NCBI GenBank assembly: GCA_900767135.1
Contig: CAAFYU010000022.1
Span: 1-36,224, forward strand
Reading direction: 5' to 3'
Source: Candidatus Gastranaerophilales bacterium
Lineage (GTDB): Bacteria; Cyanobacteriota; Vampirovibrionia; Gastranaerophilales; Gastranaerophilaceae
DNA length: 36,224 nt
This document shows positions 23,894 to 32,381 of the stretch, piece by piece. Position numbers and translations under genes: made by a program. The notes beneath the pieces are model-generated. The model had not been told where the DNA came from, searched no databases, and saw only the letters and a program-made list of their open reading frames with translations. Numbering within the stretch: position 1 is the first letter of the stretch; each line of letters starts with the position of its first letter.

Positions 23894-24655
23894 CTACTTA
23901 ATCTCCTGCAAAATATCAGTCGAATTAAATTTTTTGCTCGAATGAACATTAATATATTCTTTTAAAAGCTCAAAACAAACACTGCACACCTTATCATTAG
24001 CCTTTCGGTCATATTCTGAAACAGTGTCAAAGTCATTTTCTAAACAGGAATTTAGGAAATCCCTTAATTTGTAATGCATAATGGTGTGTGTATGATATTT
24101 TTCATTGCATTCTGGACAAAGAATTCCGCCGAGTTGAGATGAAAAATACATGTTCTCATCTTTTATAGAATTGCCGCAGCATAAACAATTATCAAGTTCA
24201 ACGCCGAGTCCTGAAATCTGCATCATTTTAAGTTGGAATTTAATTACAGAAATAACTATTTCAACCGAGGAATTGGCATTTGAAATTGTATCCAATGCCT
24301 TATACAAAAGCTCGTAAACCTCTTTTGAACAAGGATCATCTTCTACACCAAAATTATTCACAACCTCAGTTACATACATTGAATAAAATATCTTATCCAT
24401 ATTTTGACGAGTTTTGTGGAAAGTATTCAAAGCCTCCGCTTGACAAATTCTATCAAGGTTTTTACCTTTATAAAGCATAAGTTTGTTGGCAACAAGCAAA
24501 TCCATTCTTGCACCCAACTTACTTTTTGGCTTTTTTACTCCCTTAGCAACCCCTCTAATAAGTCCTTTATCCTTTGAATACATGACAATTATTTTGTCTG
24601 CTTCACTCAAATTGTACGCTTTCAAGTTGATTGCATCTGTTACAAAATTATTCAT
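23894..24655 (-). CDS. recO: DNA repair protein RecO
   Basis: RecO anneals single strands and, with RecR, loads RecA in the RecFOR recombination pathway. The 253-aa protein has the OB-fold N-terminus (TDAINLKAYNLSEADKIIVMYSKDKGLIRGVAKGVKKPKSKLG), a helical middle and a zinc-finger region CLCCGNS...GILCPEC (about 171-196) typical of RecO outside enterobacteria. It lies 23 nt after pilT in the same direction, so it is probably in the same transcript. Confidence 0.93.
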   Translation of the reverse strand: MNNFVTDAINLKAYNLSEADKIIVMYSKDKGLIRGVAKGVKKPKSKLGARMDLLVANKLMLYKGKNLDRICQAEALNTFHKTRQNMDKIFYSMYVTEVVNNFGVEDDPCSKEVYELLYKALDTISNANSSVEIVISVIKFQLKMMQISGLGVELDNCLCCGNSIKDENMYFSSQLGGILCPECNEKYHTHTIMHYKLRDFLNSCLENDFDTVSEYDRKANDKVCSVCFELLKEYINVHSSKKFNSTDILQEIK

Positions 24656-24678
24656 TCAACTATCTCTTATAATTTTTT

Positions 24679-25791
24679 TTATTTGCCGGAAGGTCCGAAT
24701 GTTCCGTGGAAAACACCTCTAAACATTTGTTGCAATTCATTCTTGTTATCTGAATAGCTCATTGCAACATCTTCCGTAATCAAGTCTTGTTCAAACAATC
24801 TGTACAAAGATGTATTCATTGTAATCATGTTGTTGAAAGAGCCTTTCTTAACAAGTTCATAAATCTCTTCCAATTTGTCTTTTTCGATAAAGTCTTTTAC
24901 TGTTGGAGTTACAACAAGAACTTCACATGCCGGACGTCTGCCTGTTCCGTTTGAAATCGGAATAAGTTTTTGAGAAACAGTACCTCTTAAAATAGATGCC
25001 AACTGTCCTCTTACAAAATCTCTGTCTGACGGCTCAAACATGTTTACAATTCTGTTAACAGTTTGAATTGCATCATTTGTGTGGATTGTAGCAAAAACAA
25101 GGTGTCCTGTTTCCGCAGCTTTAAGAGCGGCTGTAACTGTTTCCTTATCTCTGATTTCACCAATAAAGATAACGTCCGGATCTTGTCTTAATGCATATTT
25201 GATACCATCAGGGAATGATGGCGTGTCAATTAAAACCTGTCTTTGAGAAACAATTGACTTCTTGTTTGTGAAAATAAATTCAACAGGGTCTTCAATCGTA
25301 ATAATATGTTTTGGATAATTTATGTTGATATAATCAATCAAAGAGGCAATTGTAGTTGATTTCCCTGAACCTGTCGGACCTGTGATTAAAACCAATCCAT
25401 TATTAAGAGTGGCAAATTGTTCAATTGATTCCGGTAACATTAAATCAGAAACTCTTTTAATATTATAAGGAATAGTTCTGATAACAAGTGCACTTTTCCC
25501 TAATTGACGACTTAAATTAACCCTAAAACGAGAAATTCCATGGATTTCAAATGCAAAGTCCAAGTCAAAAACGGAATTAACTTTGCCCTTAAAGTGTGTA
25601 GGTAGCAATATGTCGTAAGCCAAAGAAATATCATCTTCGGTTAAAAGTGGCATGTTAACCTTGGTGATTTTTCCATCGACTCTGATAACAGGGTGTTCAT
25701 CTACCTGTAAATGTACATCAGAAGCCCCTATTGCTACTGCTTTCTTTAAAAATGATAATATATTGAACTTTGAATTTAAATTATTTTCCAC
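24679..25791 (-). CDS. pilT: Type IV pilus retraction ATPase PilT
   Basis: PilT is a hexameric cytoplasmic ATPase that powers pilus retraction and twitching. With the GTG start at 25791 (AGGAG ten nt upstream) it is 370 aa, normal for the family; the ATG at 25824 would add 11 residues unlike the family. It has the N-terminal PAS-like region (GASDVHLQVDEHPVIRVDGKI), Walker A GPTGSGKST (about 136-144), the Asp box, Walker B DPDVIFIGEIRD and His box GHLVFATIHTNDA, and family retraction motif AIRNLIRE is replaced by a divergent segment (ISNGTGRRPACEVLVV is kept). Along with the two prepilins it implies a working type IV pilus, whose other parts lie elsewhere. Confidence 0.92.
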   Translation of the reverse strand: MENNLNSKFNILSFLKKAVAIGASDVHLQVDEHPVIRVDGKITKVNMPLLTEDDISLAYDILLPTHFKGKVNSVFDLDFAFEIHGISRFRVNLSRQLGKSALVIRTIPYNIKRVSDLMLPESIEQFATLNNGLVLITGPTGSGKSTTIASLIDYININYPKHIITIEDPVEFIFTNKKSIVSQRQVLIDTPSFPDGIKYALRQDPDVIFIGEIRDKETVTAALKAAETGHLVFATIHTNDAIQTVNRIVNMFEPSDRDFVRGQLASILRGTVSQKLIPISNGTGRRPACEVLVVTPTVKDFIEKDKLEEIYELVKKGSFNNMITMNTSLYRLFEQDLITEDVAMSYSDNKNELQQMFRGVFHGTFGPSGK

Positions 25792-25905
25792 GTAACAACT
25801 TCTCCTCTGCCAATATTTTACCAAATATTAGCAATAATGGCAAGAAAAAAATATTTGTAACAAAAACTTAATAATTAAATATAAAAAAGGCAATTCTTTA
25901 AATAA

Positions 25906-25929
25906 AAAATACTTTATATAAATGTAAGG
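25906..25929 (+). promoter_or_regulatory. 24-bp promoter element, copy 1 (of 2)
   Basis: A 24-bp sequence with core ACTTTATATAAATGTAAGG is identical to 32332-32355. In-register similarity continues upstream (AAAAAAG, AATT, TTTAA) for a total of about 47 bp. TATAAA at 25917-25922 is a plausible -10. Downstream lie a gene-free region and a terminator, not a coding gene. Confidence 0.65.
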
Positions 25930-26095
25930 GAAATCAAAAATTACAAATTGGAAAAATCAATAATTGGATATTAAAAATAATCAAGTTCTTCAAATGGTTT
26001 GAACAAGATTAAAGAAAAGATTTATTTTATACTCTCTCTCTTAATATCCTCGTGTTTATTTAATGTTGCTAAACTTCTTTTAGCAACTTTTTTTT
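25925..26095 (+). ncRNA. Candidate small RNA in pilT-padR gap
   Basis: The 25825-26130 gap has no open frame of note. It contains a promoter-like element (25906-25929), an internal hairpin (TTCAAA-TGG-TTTGAA near 25990-26004), a CTCTCTCTC tract with TCCTCGT (26047-26053), and a strong plus-strand intrinsic terminator at 26065-26095. That is the layout of a ~170-nt stand-alone RNA. I cannot assign it to a known family. Confidence 0.5.
26065..26095 (+). terminator. Intrinsic terminator in the pilT-padR gap
   Basis: The 9-bp stem GTTGCTAAA / TTTAGCAAC with loop CTTCT is followed by eight Ts. No protein gene precedes it on this strand, so it probably ends a non-coding transcript. Confidence 0.88.
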
Positions 26096-26115
26096 ACTAT
26101 GTTTGTTAATTTTTA

Positions 26116-26124
26116 TGCTATATT
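26116..26124 (+). promoter_or_regulatory. Extended -10 promoter giving leaderless padR mRNA
   Basis: TGC followed by TATATT (26116-26124) is an extended -10 box ending 6 nt before the ATG at 26131. No SD sequence is present, so transcription and translation probably begin at the same base. Confidence 0.55.
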
Positions 26125-26130
26125 AAAACT

Positions 26131-26655
26131 ATGATAGAATTGTTAATCCTTTACGTCTTATTAAAACGAAATTTTACGATGTACTCAATTCAAAAACGAA
26201 TTGATGAAAACTTTGCACCGTTCACAAAACCGAGCTTTGGTGCGTTAAAACCGGCACTTCGCAGACTTGAAGAAAAAGAATGTTTGACGTCCCGCAAAAC
26301 TATGTCTGATGGCGGAAAACTTTCTGTATATTATGAAATTTCAAGAAACGGTATTGCAGAATTGAAACGCTTGATATTAGAGGATTTGAGCGACAATCCG
26401 CTACAATTTTTGTCAAATGCAAGAGCAAAACTTTGTTGTGCTGATTGCCTTAATACCGATGAAAGGAAAAGACTGTTTTTTTCGGTAAAATCTCGTGCTA
26501 TGCAGTTTAAGACTCTTTCTCAAAATGTTTTGAACGACGAATACAATCACATAAATTTCTATCAAAAAGTTGTTATTGACAATGCATTATGCGAGTTTTC
26601 AAATTTGATTACCCTCGTTGAAGGATTGGAGAAAGATAATGCCGGCAATAGTTAG
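26131..26655 (+). CDS. PadR-like winged-helix regulator
   Basis: The 174-aa protein has a PadR-type winged helix at its N-terminus. ELLILYVLLKRNFTMYSIQKRI is helix 1-2, SFGALKPALRRLEEKECLTSRK is the recognition helix, and the wing GGKLSVYYEISRNGIAELKRL follows. A helical C-terminal dimerisation domain (about 85-165) comes next. PadR proteins usually repress a neighbouring gene in response to a ligand. Its 3' end overlaps the start of the DUF512 radical SAM gene by 17 nt, so the two are made together. The gene has no ribosome site and is predicted to be leaderless. Confidence 0.85.
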   Translation: MIELLILYVLLKRNFTMYSIQKRIDENFAPFTKPSFGALKPALRRLEEKECLTSRKTMSDGGKLSVYYEISRNGIAELKRLILEDLSDNPLQFLSNARAKLCCADCLNTDERKRLFFSVKSRAMQFKTLSQNVLNDEYNHINFYQKVVIDNALCEFSNLITLVEGLEKDNAGNS

Positions 26656-27907
26656 TTCTGTAATAGAAGGCTCTATTGCCGAAGAGCTTGAAATCCGCTC
26701 AGGTGATGAGATTTTGTCAATTGATGATACCAAAATGCTTGATATGATTGATTACAATTTTTTGTGCAAATCAGATTTTCTAACATTGGAAATAAAAAAG
26801 ACTGATGGAGAAGTTGAAGTCATTGAACTCGAAAAAGATTATGACGAAGATTTGGGGATTGTGTTTGAAAGTGCTGTTTTTGACAGGATTAAACCATGTT
26901 TAAATCATTGTATTTTTTGCTTTGTAGATCAACAACCCAAAGGTCTACGCGACACTTTGTACATAAAAGATGACGATTACAGGCTTTCGTATTTGCAAGG
27001 GACTTATATTACGCTCACAAACTTCAACGACGCAGATAGGGATAGAATTAAAAGAATGCACCTTGGTCCGTTTTATGTTTCTGTGCATACGACAAATCCT
27101 GAATTACGAGTCAAAATGCTCCGAAACCCAAACGCCGGCAAAGCATTGGAAAATCTTCAATGGTTCAGAAAAAACAAAATTCCATTTCATGCACAAATCG
27201 TACTTTGCCCCGGATTGAATGATGGGAAAGAGCTTGACCGCACGCTTTCAGACCTTGCCAAACTTAAAAATACGGTTCTTTCCGTTGCAATTGTGCCTGT
27301 TGGAATTACACAATTTAGACAAGAAAGCTTAAAACAGGTGGATAAACAATGTGCGATAGAAACAATTGAAATAGCCTCTAAATACAAGCGAGTTTGCTGT
27401 TCTGACGAATTCTTTATTCTTGCTGGCAAAGATATTCCGCCGACTAAATATTACGGAAGCTACAACCAGCTTGATGACGGGGTTGGATCTCTCAGAATGC
27501 TTTTGGAAGATTTTAAAGCCCAAGAGTTGCCTAAAAAGCTTGAAAAACCTTTGAAAATGACTTTTGCCCCCGGAGTTGCAGCTCTTTATGCAATTGAACG
27601 CATCGCAAAAAAATTAAACAAGATAAAAAATCTTGAAGTCGTTGTAGCACCTGTAAAATCAGAATATTGGGGGCGTGACATAACGGTTTCCGGTCTAATC
27701 ACAACAAACGATTTGATTCGAACTGTCAAAGATATTGACACAGATGTTGTAGTAATTTCATCAGTTATGCTAAAACCTTATACTGAACTATTTTTAGACG
27801 GCAAATCACTGTCTTATGTAAAAGAAAAAACTAATAAAGAGTTTCTTGTCATAAAAAATATTTACTCGACATCAGAGATTGTTGATTATATTTGGGATTA
27901 CGCCTAA
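26639..27907 (+). CDS. PDZ/radical SAM/DUF512 protein
   Basis: This 422-aa protein belongs to the family called TIGR03279 in cyanobacteria. An N-terminal PDZ-like domain (VSSVIEGSIAEELEIRSGDEILSIDD, about 4-60) is followed by a radical SAM-like cluster motif (CLNHCIFCF, about 90-98) and VDQQPKGLRDTLYIKDDDYRLSYLQG. The C-terminal DUF512 domain contains CCSDEFFILAGKDIPPTKYYG and APVKSEYWGRDITVSGL. The biochemical function is not known. Start 26639 is set by GGAG nearby and by loss of similarity upstream. Its stop codon directly abuts the stop of nagA on the other strand (TAA then TTA). The Fe-S cluster would be supplied by the NifU/NifS pair. Confidence 0.9.
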   Translation: MPAIVSSVIEGSIAEELEIRSGDEILSIDDTKMLDMIDYNFLCKSDFLTLEIKKTDGEVEVIELEKDYDEDLGIVFESAVFDRIKPCLNHCIFCFVDQQPKGLRDTLYIKDDDYRLSYLQGTYITLTNFNDADRDRIKRMHLGPFYVSVHTTNPELRVKMLRNPNAGKALENLQWFRKNKIPFHAQIVLCPGLNDGKELDRTLSDLAKLKNTVLSVAIVPVGITQFRQESLKQVDKQCAIETIEIASKYKRVCCSDEFFILAGKDIPPTKYYGSYNQLDDGVGSLRMLLEDFKAQELPKKLEKPLKMTFAPGVAALYAIERIAKKLNKIKNLEVVVAPVKSEYWGRDITVSGLITTNDLIRTVKDIDTDVVVISSVMLKPYTELFLDGKSLSYVKEKTNKEFLVIKNIYSTSEIVDYIWDYA

Positions 27908-28858
27908 TTATCTTGAATGAACGGTTATAATGTCGCAATTTTTATCCCACTCAATATATCCTTTTAGGTCTATATTGTGATAATCATAAGTGTTTTGAAT
28001 AAGTTGAGAAATCTGATTGTCGTCCACGAGTCCGACATTTTTTAAGCGTTTTATAATCTTTGGAATCATAGTTGTACTGCCGGCAATTGTACCTTCTTTG
28101 GAAGTCGCTTTCACACCGTCATAATAGACTTTTTCATCAGCGAAAACCATTTCTTTTAAATCACTGCAAGTTATTGGCAAACTATCGCTGATTAAAAGCA
28201 CTTTATCAATCGGTTTTGCTTTGAATACAAGCTCTAACGCCTTGTCAGAAACATGAATTCCATCACCAATTATTTCTGTATAAATTTCATCTTCAACAAG
28301 AGCTGAAAGTGCTGTTGTTTCGCCTCGATGAGCCACTCCACTCATTGCATTAAACAAATGAGTAGCCCCTGTACACCCTGTCAAATCACCGCCAACACAA
28401 TGTCCGGCTTGAACTTTTATATTCTTTGAACGTAGATAGGATATCAAAGAGTTTGACTCTTCGCCTTTTTTGCTATTTGCACCTGGAACTAATTCCGGTG
28501 CAAGAGTCACGATTTTGATAAAATCATCTTCTACCAATTTATAATTTTCAATCGTCGGCAACAAAAAATGCACAGGATTGTGAATTCCTTTTTTTTCAGG
28601 GTTAATAAAAATTCCTTCAAGGTGAATTCCTAAAATCTTTGCCATGCCGGTTGTTTGACGAGATGCAGCTTCTTTAATTACAGACGTTGCTCGTTTAATA
28701 TTTTCAACACTATCAGTTACAAGTGTCGGAAATATTCCGCCAATACCGTATTTCAAAATTTCTTTTGACAAATATAAAACATCATCAACAGTTGCTTTGT
28801 TAAAATCAACCCCAAAGCAACCGTGAAAATGTTGTTCGATTATAAGTTTGGTCTGCAT
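27908..28858 (-). CDS. nagA: N-acetylglucosamine-6-phosphate deacetylase, N-terminally short
   Basis: NagA removes acetate from GlcNAc-6-P in amino-sugar and cell-wall recycling. The amidohydrolase barrel is present. Metal site HFHG is near the very start, the conserved Glu is in GIHLEGIFINPEKKGIHNP, and other landmarks are AGHCVG, THLFNAMSG, IIGDGIHVS and LISDSLPI. At about 316 aa it lacks the roughly 50-residue N-terminal beta-sandwich segment of typical NagA (about 380 aa): the HxH motif comes by residue 10. The DNA immediately upstream is a dispersed repeat (28875-28920), so the 5' end may have been replaced. Candidate starts (28858, 28867, GTG 28894) all have poorly spaced ribosome sites. 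It follows murE on the same strand. Confidence 0.85.
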   Translation of the reverse strand: MQTKLIIEQHFHGCFGVDFNKATVDDVLYLSKEILKYGIGGIFPTLVTDSVENIKRATSVIKEAASRQTTGMAKILGIHLEGIFINPEKKGIHNPVHFLLPTIENYKLVEDDFIKIVTLAPELVPGANSKKGEESNSLISYLRSKNIKVQAGHCVGGDLTGCTGATHLFNAMSGVAHRGETTALSALVEDEIYTEIIGDGIHVSDKALELVFKAKPIDKVLLISDSLPITCSDLKEMVFADEKVYYDGVKATSKEGTIAGSTTMIPKIIKRLKNVGLVDDNQISQLIQNTYDYHNIDLKGYIEWDKNCDIITVHSR

Positions 28859-28874
28859 ACTCCTCATCTCCAAT

Positions 28875-28920
28875 TGGGGAAGCCCCACCCTCACACGTTC
28901 CTCTTCCCAAGGGGCGAGGA
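28875..28920 (-). repeat. CCCTCGCCCC-type dispersed repeat, copy B (short form)
   Basis: On the minus strand CCTCGCCCCTTGGG pairs with GAGG in a short hairpin, followed by GAGGGTGGGG and a second hairpin GGGG-CTT-CCCC. Its head and tail match 36069-36140 and 150-340, with most of the interior missing. It sits between murE and nagA, at the truncated nagA 5' end. Confidence 0.6.
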
Positions 28921-28930
28921 AAAAGTTTCA

Positions 28931-30427
28931 CTAAATCACACTACCTTCAAAAACTTTGTGAGCTTCTTCTCTGTCGTCGAAGTGAATAGTTTTGTCTTTT
29001 AAGATTTGGTAGTTTTCGTGACCTTTTCCGGCAATCAAAACCACGTCATTGTTATTCGCAATTGTTTTCAAAAGAGCAATAGCAGTACCTCTATCCGGTT
29101 CGACAACTACGTTTTCGGTGTTTACAGACTTCAAACCTGCAATAATGTCTGTAATAATAACTTGTGGATCCTCAGAACGAGGATTGTCACTTGTGATAAC
29201 AATCTTATCAGCGAGTTTTTCTGCAATAGCACCCATTTTAGGCCGTTTTGTGGCATCTCTGTCGCCACCACAACCAAATAAACAAATAAGTTTTCCATCA
29301 ATTGGTGTAATTTCACGAGCGGATTTCAAAACATTTTCCAATCCGTCCGGAGTGTGTGCGTAATCTACGATTACAAGCGGTTTTTTGACAACAACTTCAA
29401 ACCTGCCGGCAACCCCTTTTACGTTTTGCAAAGCTTTTAGAGCGACTTCAATATCAATTCCCATTGCAAGAGCAGCCGTAACTGCTGCCAAAACATTGTA
29501 AACGCTGAACATTCCGTTCATGTGAAGGTTCACTTTATGTTCAAGTTTTCCGCCATTGTTCACGTGATCACCTGTTACAAGTGTAAATTCAGCACCGTTC
29601 AATGAAAAATGAATATCCCGAGCCATTACATCGCTCTGCTGTTTTACACCATAAGTGAAAACATTTACACCTTCCGGAACTTCACTGATAAATCTGTCGC
29701 CATATTCATCGTCCGCATTAATTACTGCAAAATCACCTTCTGTTAATCTATTGAACAACAAAGCTTTTGCTTTAAAATAATTGTCCATTGTGATGTGATA
29801 ATCCAAATGGTCTTGGGTCAAATTAGTGAAAACAGCGCCATTAAATCTGCAACCGCCAACACGGTTTTGATCAAGTGCGTGCGAACTAACTTCCATAACA
29901 ACGTTATCAATTTTTTCAACGTCTTTAATCATTCTCAAAGTTGCTTGAAGCTCAGGAGCCTGTGGAGTAGTGTGTTTTGCATCTCTGTATTCTCCGTTTG
30001 AGGAAAGTTTGTAACCCAAAGTCCCGATAAGAGCACATTTTTGATTGTTTTCTTCAAAGATTTTTTGAATAAGGTGAGTAACAGTTGTTTTTCCATTTGT
30101 ACCTGTAACACCAATCAAATTAATACCTTTTGAAGGACAAGAATAAAATCTGTCTGCAATATCAGCTATTTTGTGACGAGTTGATGAAACAACAACTTGC
30201 GGAATTTTAGTTCCTTCAACTTTTCTTTCGACTAACAGTGCCGCAGCTCCGGCATTTATAGCATCTTGAGCATATTCATGTCCGTCAGTGTGCTCGCCAA
30301 CTAAACAAACGAAAATATCACCTTTTTTAGTAGTTTTGGAATTATATGAAATTCCTGTTATATCAATATTTTTGAAGTTAATCAAGTCTTTATAGTCTAA
30401 ATATTCAATAAGTTCATCAAGTTTCAT
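28931..30427 (-). CDS. murE: UDP-MurNAc-tripeptide synthetase MurE (DAP-adding)
   Basis: MurE adds the third residue to the peptidoglycan stem. The 498-aa Mur ligase has the substrate-binding N-domain, the ATP loop GVTGTNGKTTVTHL (about 104-117), carbamylated-lysine region TNLTQDHLDYHITMDNYFKAKALLF, and DNPRSEDP (about 405). In this motif the Arg is the signature for meso-diaminopimelate. It starts 17 nt after the ftsI stop with AAGGAG, forming a remnant of the dcw division and cell-wall cluster. A diaminopimelate-type wall fits a Gram-negative-like relative of cyanobacteria. Confidence 0.96.
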   Translation of the reverse strand: MKLDELIEYLDYKDLINFKNIDITGISYNSKTTKKGDIFVCLVGEHTDGHEYAQDAINAGAAALLVERKVEGTKIPQVVVSSTRHKIADIADRFYSCPSKGINLIGVTGTNGKTTVTHLIQKIFEENNQKCALIGTLGYKLSSNGEYRDAKHTTPQAPELQATLRMIKDVEKIDNVVMEVSSHALDQNRVGGCRFNGAVFTNLTQDHLDYHITMDNYFKAKALLFNRLTEGDFAVINADDEYGDRFISEVPEGVNVFTYGVKQQSDVMARDIHFSLNGAEFTLVTGDHVNNGGKLEHKVNLHMNGMFSVYNVLAAVTAALAMGIDIEVALKALQNVKGVAGRFEVVVKKPLVIVDYAHTPDGLENVLKSAREITPIDGKLICLFGCGGDRDATKRPKMGAIAEKLADKIVITSDNPRSEDPQVIITDIIAGLKSVNTENVVVEPDRGTAIALLKTIANNNDVVLIAGKGHENYQILKDKTIHFDDREEAHKVFEGSVI

Positions 30428-30444
30428 TTATTTCTCCTTATATA

Positions 30445-32202
30445 TTAATTAATTTTTTTAGTTGTAACCGGTGCAACTTTATCCGGTTTTAAATTCATAA
30501 TTCTTGCAATTTGTGTTGACACCTCATGGAAAACTGGACCTGCAACGGTATTTCCCCAAATAGCACCAACTTTTGCACTATCAACCATTACGTAAATCAA
30601 GACTTGCGGATCTGATGCCGGCAAATAACCGATTGTTGATGTGTAAGTGTATGGGGTATAGCCGGCACCACCTTCTTTCGGCTTTCTTGAAGTACCGGTT
30701 TTTGCTGCAACATTATAGCTATCCATTTTAATAACAGATTTACCATTGTTTACACTCGCCGCCAGAAGTCTTGTAACTGCTTGTGCAGTAGATGGTTGAA
30801 TAACTTGTGTATGGTGAATTTTATTATCAAATTCTTCCTGAGAATATTTTATAACGTGCGGAGTAACTCGAACACCATTATTTGCAAGTGCTTGAACCGC
30901 AGAAATCATCTGAATTGCAGTTACAGATGTTCCATAGCCGTAAGCCATTGTCGCATGAATTCCCTGATCCCAATGAGCCCAATAAGGTAAAAGTCCAACA
31001 GATTCCCCAGGGAGATCAATTCCTGTTTTTGAGCCAAAACCGAACTTTTTTAAAACCCCATAAAACTCAGACGGAGTCATTAATTTGGCAACATTAATTG
31101 AGCCGATATTACTTGAATGTTCGAACAAATATTCAAGCGTAATATTTCCAGGATATGGGTGAACCGCATAGTCATAGTTTTTGATTTCCCATTTGCCGAT
31201 TGAAGTTTTACCAGTATCCAAAATAGTTGAATGTTCGTTGATTTTGCCCAAATCCATAGCACTCGCAACGGTAATTGTCTTAAATGTAGATCCTGGTGGG
31301 AATACATCGGTCAAAGTCCAATTTTTAAGCTGTTGCGGAGTAGCTTTTCTGTAATTATTCGGATCGAAAGTAGGATAAACAGCATAGGCAAGAATTTCAC
31401 CGTTTTTAGGATTCATAACAATTACTGTGCCACGCTCTGCGTGCTTTTCATCAACCATCTTTTTAATTTCTTTTTCACAAACGTGCTGAATTGCCGCATC
31501 AATCGTCAAAGTTACATTTTCACCTTTTGGATTTGTGGTTGTCGCAACAGGATCGGTCGAAAAATCGTAAATAATCTTTCCGTCACGAGTTCTTTGATAC
31601 TTAACAGTGTTAATAACGTGCTCTAATCTGTCTTTTGCAGTATATTCAATACCGTTTGCGATATCGGCATCAAAATTGTAATACCCTAAAACATGTGCCG
31701 CAAGTGTGCCTTGTGGGTATTCACGAGTATTTTTCTTACCCAAACTTATTTCACGCAAATGCAATTTTGCAATTTGTTTTGAAGTACTTCTATCAATATC
31801 CTTTTTAAGAGTGATTACTGGCCCCGGCTTTTTAAGCTTTTGCAAAAGCGTATCTTTCGGCATTTTCAAAAGAGGTGCGAGCATTTTGGCAAGCTCTTCC
31901 GGTGTATGGTCGTAATCGGCAGGGTGAGCATAAACGTCACAATAAACCTTGTCTGTTGCGAGTTTAATCCCGTTTCTGTCATAAATATCTCCTCGCATTG
32001 AGAAAATTCTGCCTACACGCTGACTTCTCGCACGAGCTCTGTATTTTCCGACATCTACAACTTGAATAAAAAACAAGTATATAATTAATAAGCCGACTAC
32101 GAGTATATAAAGAGCTCGTAACCAAGTTAATACTATTTCTAATCTATTGCTGCGTTTTTCTATTTCGCTTTCAGGTTCACGCCTGCGTAATCTATCTCTC
32201 AT
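30445..32202 (-). CDS. ftsI: Septal penicillin-binding transpeptidase FtsI/PBP2
   Basis: This class B PBP is the cross-linking enzyme of septal peptidoglycan synthesis. The 585-aa protein has a basic cytoplasmic N-terminus, one membrane helix (about 30-50), the pedestal domain with RGDIYDRNGIKLA (about 70-82), and a transpeptidase domain. The active-site motifs are SxxK in PPGSTFKTI (about 302), SSN in EHSSNIGS (about 361) and KTGT in AAKTGTSRK (about 507). The order ftsI-murE is that of the dcw cluster; mraW, ftsL and mraZ are not present upstream. The extended C-terminus after KTGT lacks PASTA domains. Confidence 0.95.
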   Translation of the reverse strand: MRDRLRRREPESEIEKRSNRLEIVLTWLRALYILVVGLLIIYLFFIQVVDVGKYRARARSQRVGRIFSMRGDIYDRNGIKLATDKVYCDVYAHPADYDHTPEELAKMLAPLLKMPKDTLLQKLKKPGPVITLKKDIDRSTSKQIAKLHLREISLGKKNTREYPQGTLAAHVLGYYNFDADIANGIEYTAKDRLEHVINTVKYQRTRDGKIIYDFSTDPVATTTNPKGENVTLTIDAAIQHVCEKEIKKMVDEKHAERGTVIVMNPKNGEILAYAVYPTFDPNNYRKATPQQLKNWTLTDVFPPGSTFKTITVASAMDLGKINEHSTILDTGKTSIGKWEIKNYDYAVHPYPGNITLEYLFEHSSNIGSINVAKLMTPSEFYGVLKKFGFGSKTGIDLPGESVGLLPYWAHWDQGIHATMAYGYGTSVTAIQMISAVQALANNGVRVTPHVIKYSQEEFDNKIHHTQVIQPSTAQAVTRLLAASVNNGKSVIKMDSYNVAAKTGTSRKPKEGGAGYTPYTYTSTIGYLPASDPQVLIYVMVDSAKVGAIWGNTVAGPVFHEVSTQIARIMNLKPDKVAPVTTKKIN

Positions 32203-32331
32203 CTGTTATATCCCTAAACTATCTTATACAATATTAGCATAATTAATTTGAAAAATCGTAAATATTAACTAATTTGAAGATATTTTCAAATCCTTAACAT
32301 TCCTTTACAAAAAAGTAAATTTTTTAACGCC

Positions 32332-32355
32332 AAAATACTTTATATAAATGTAAGG
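32332..32355 (+). promoter_or_regulatory. 24-bp promoter element, copy 2 (of 2)
   Basis: Identical over 24 bp to 25906-25929, with further in-register matches upstream. TATAAA at 32343-32348 is a likely -10. An inverted repeat TTTAC-N6-GTAAA lies just upstream (32304-32319). The start codon of the small gene is 27 nt downstream of the element. A five-codon frame at 32362-32379 overlaps its GGAG ribosome site. Confidence 0.65.
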
Positions 32356-32381
32356 TTAGTTATGAACTTGGAGAAATAGTT

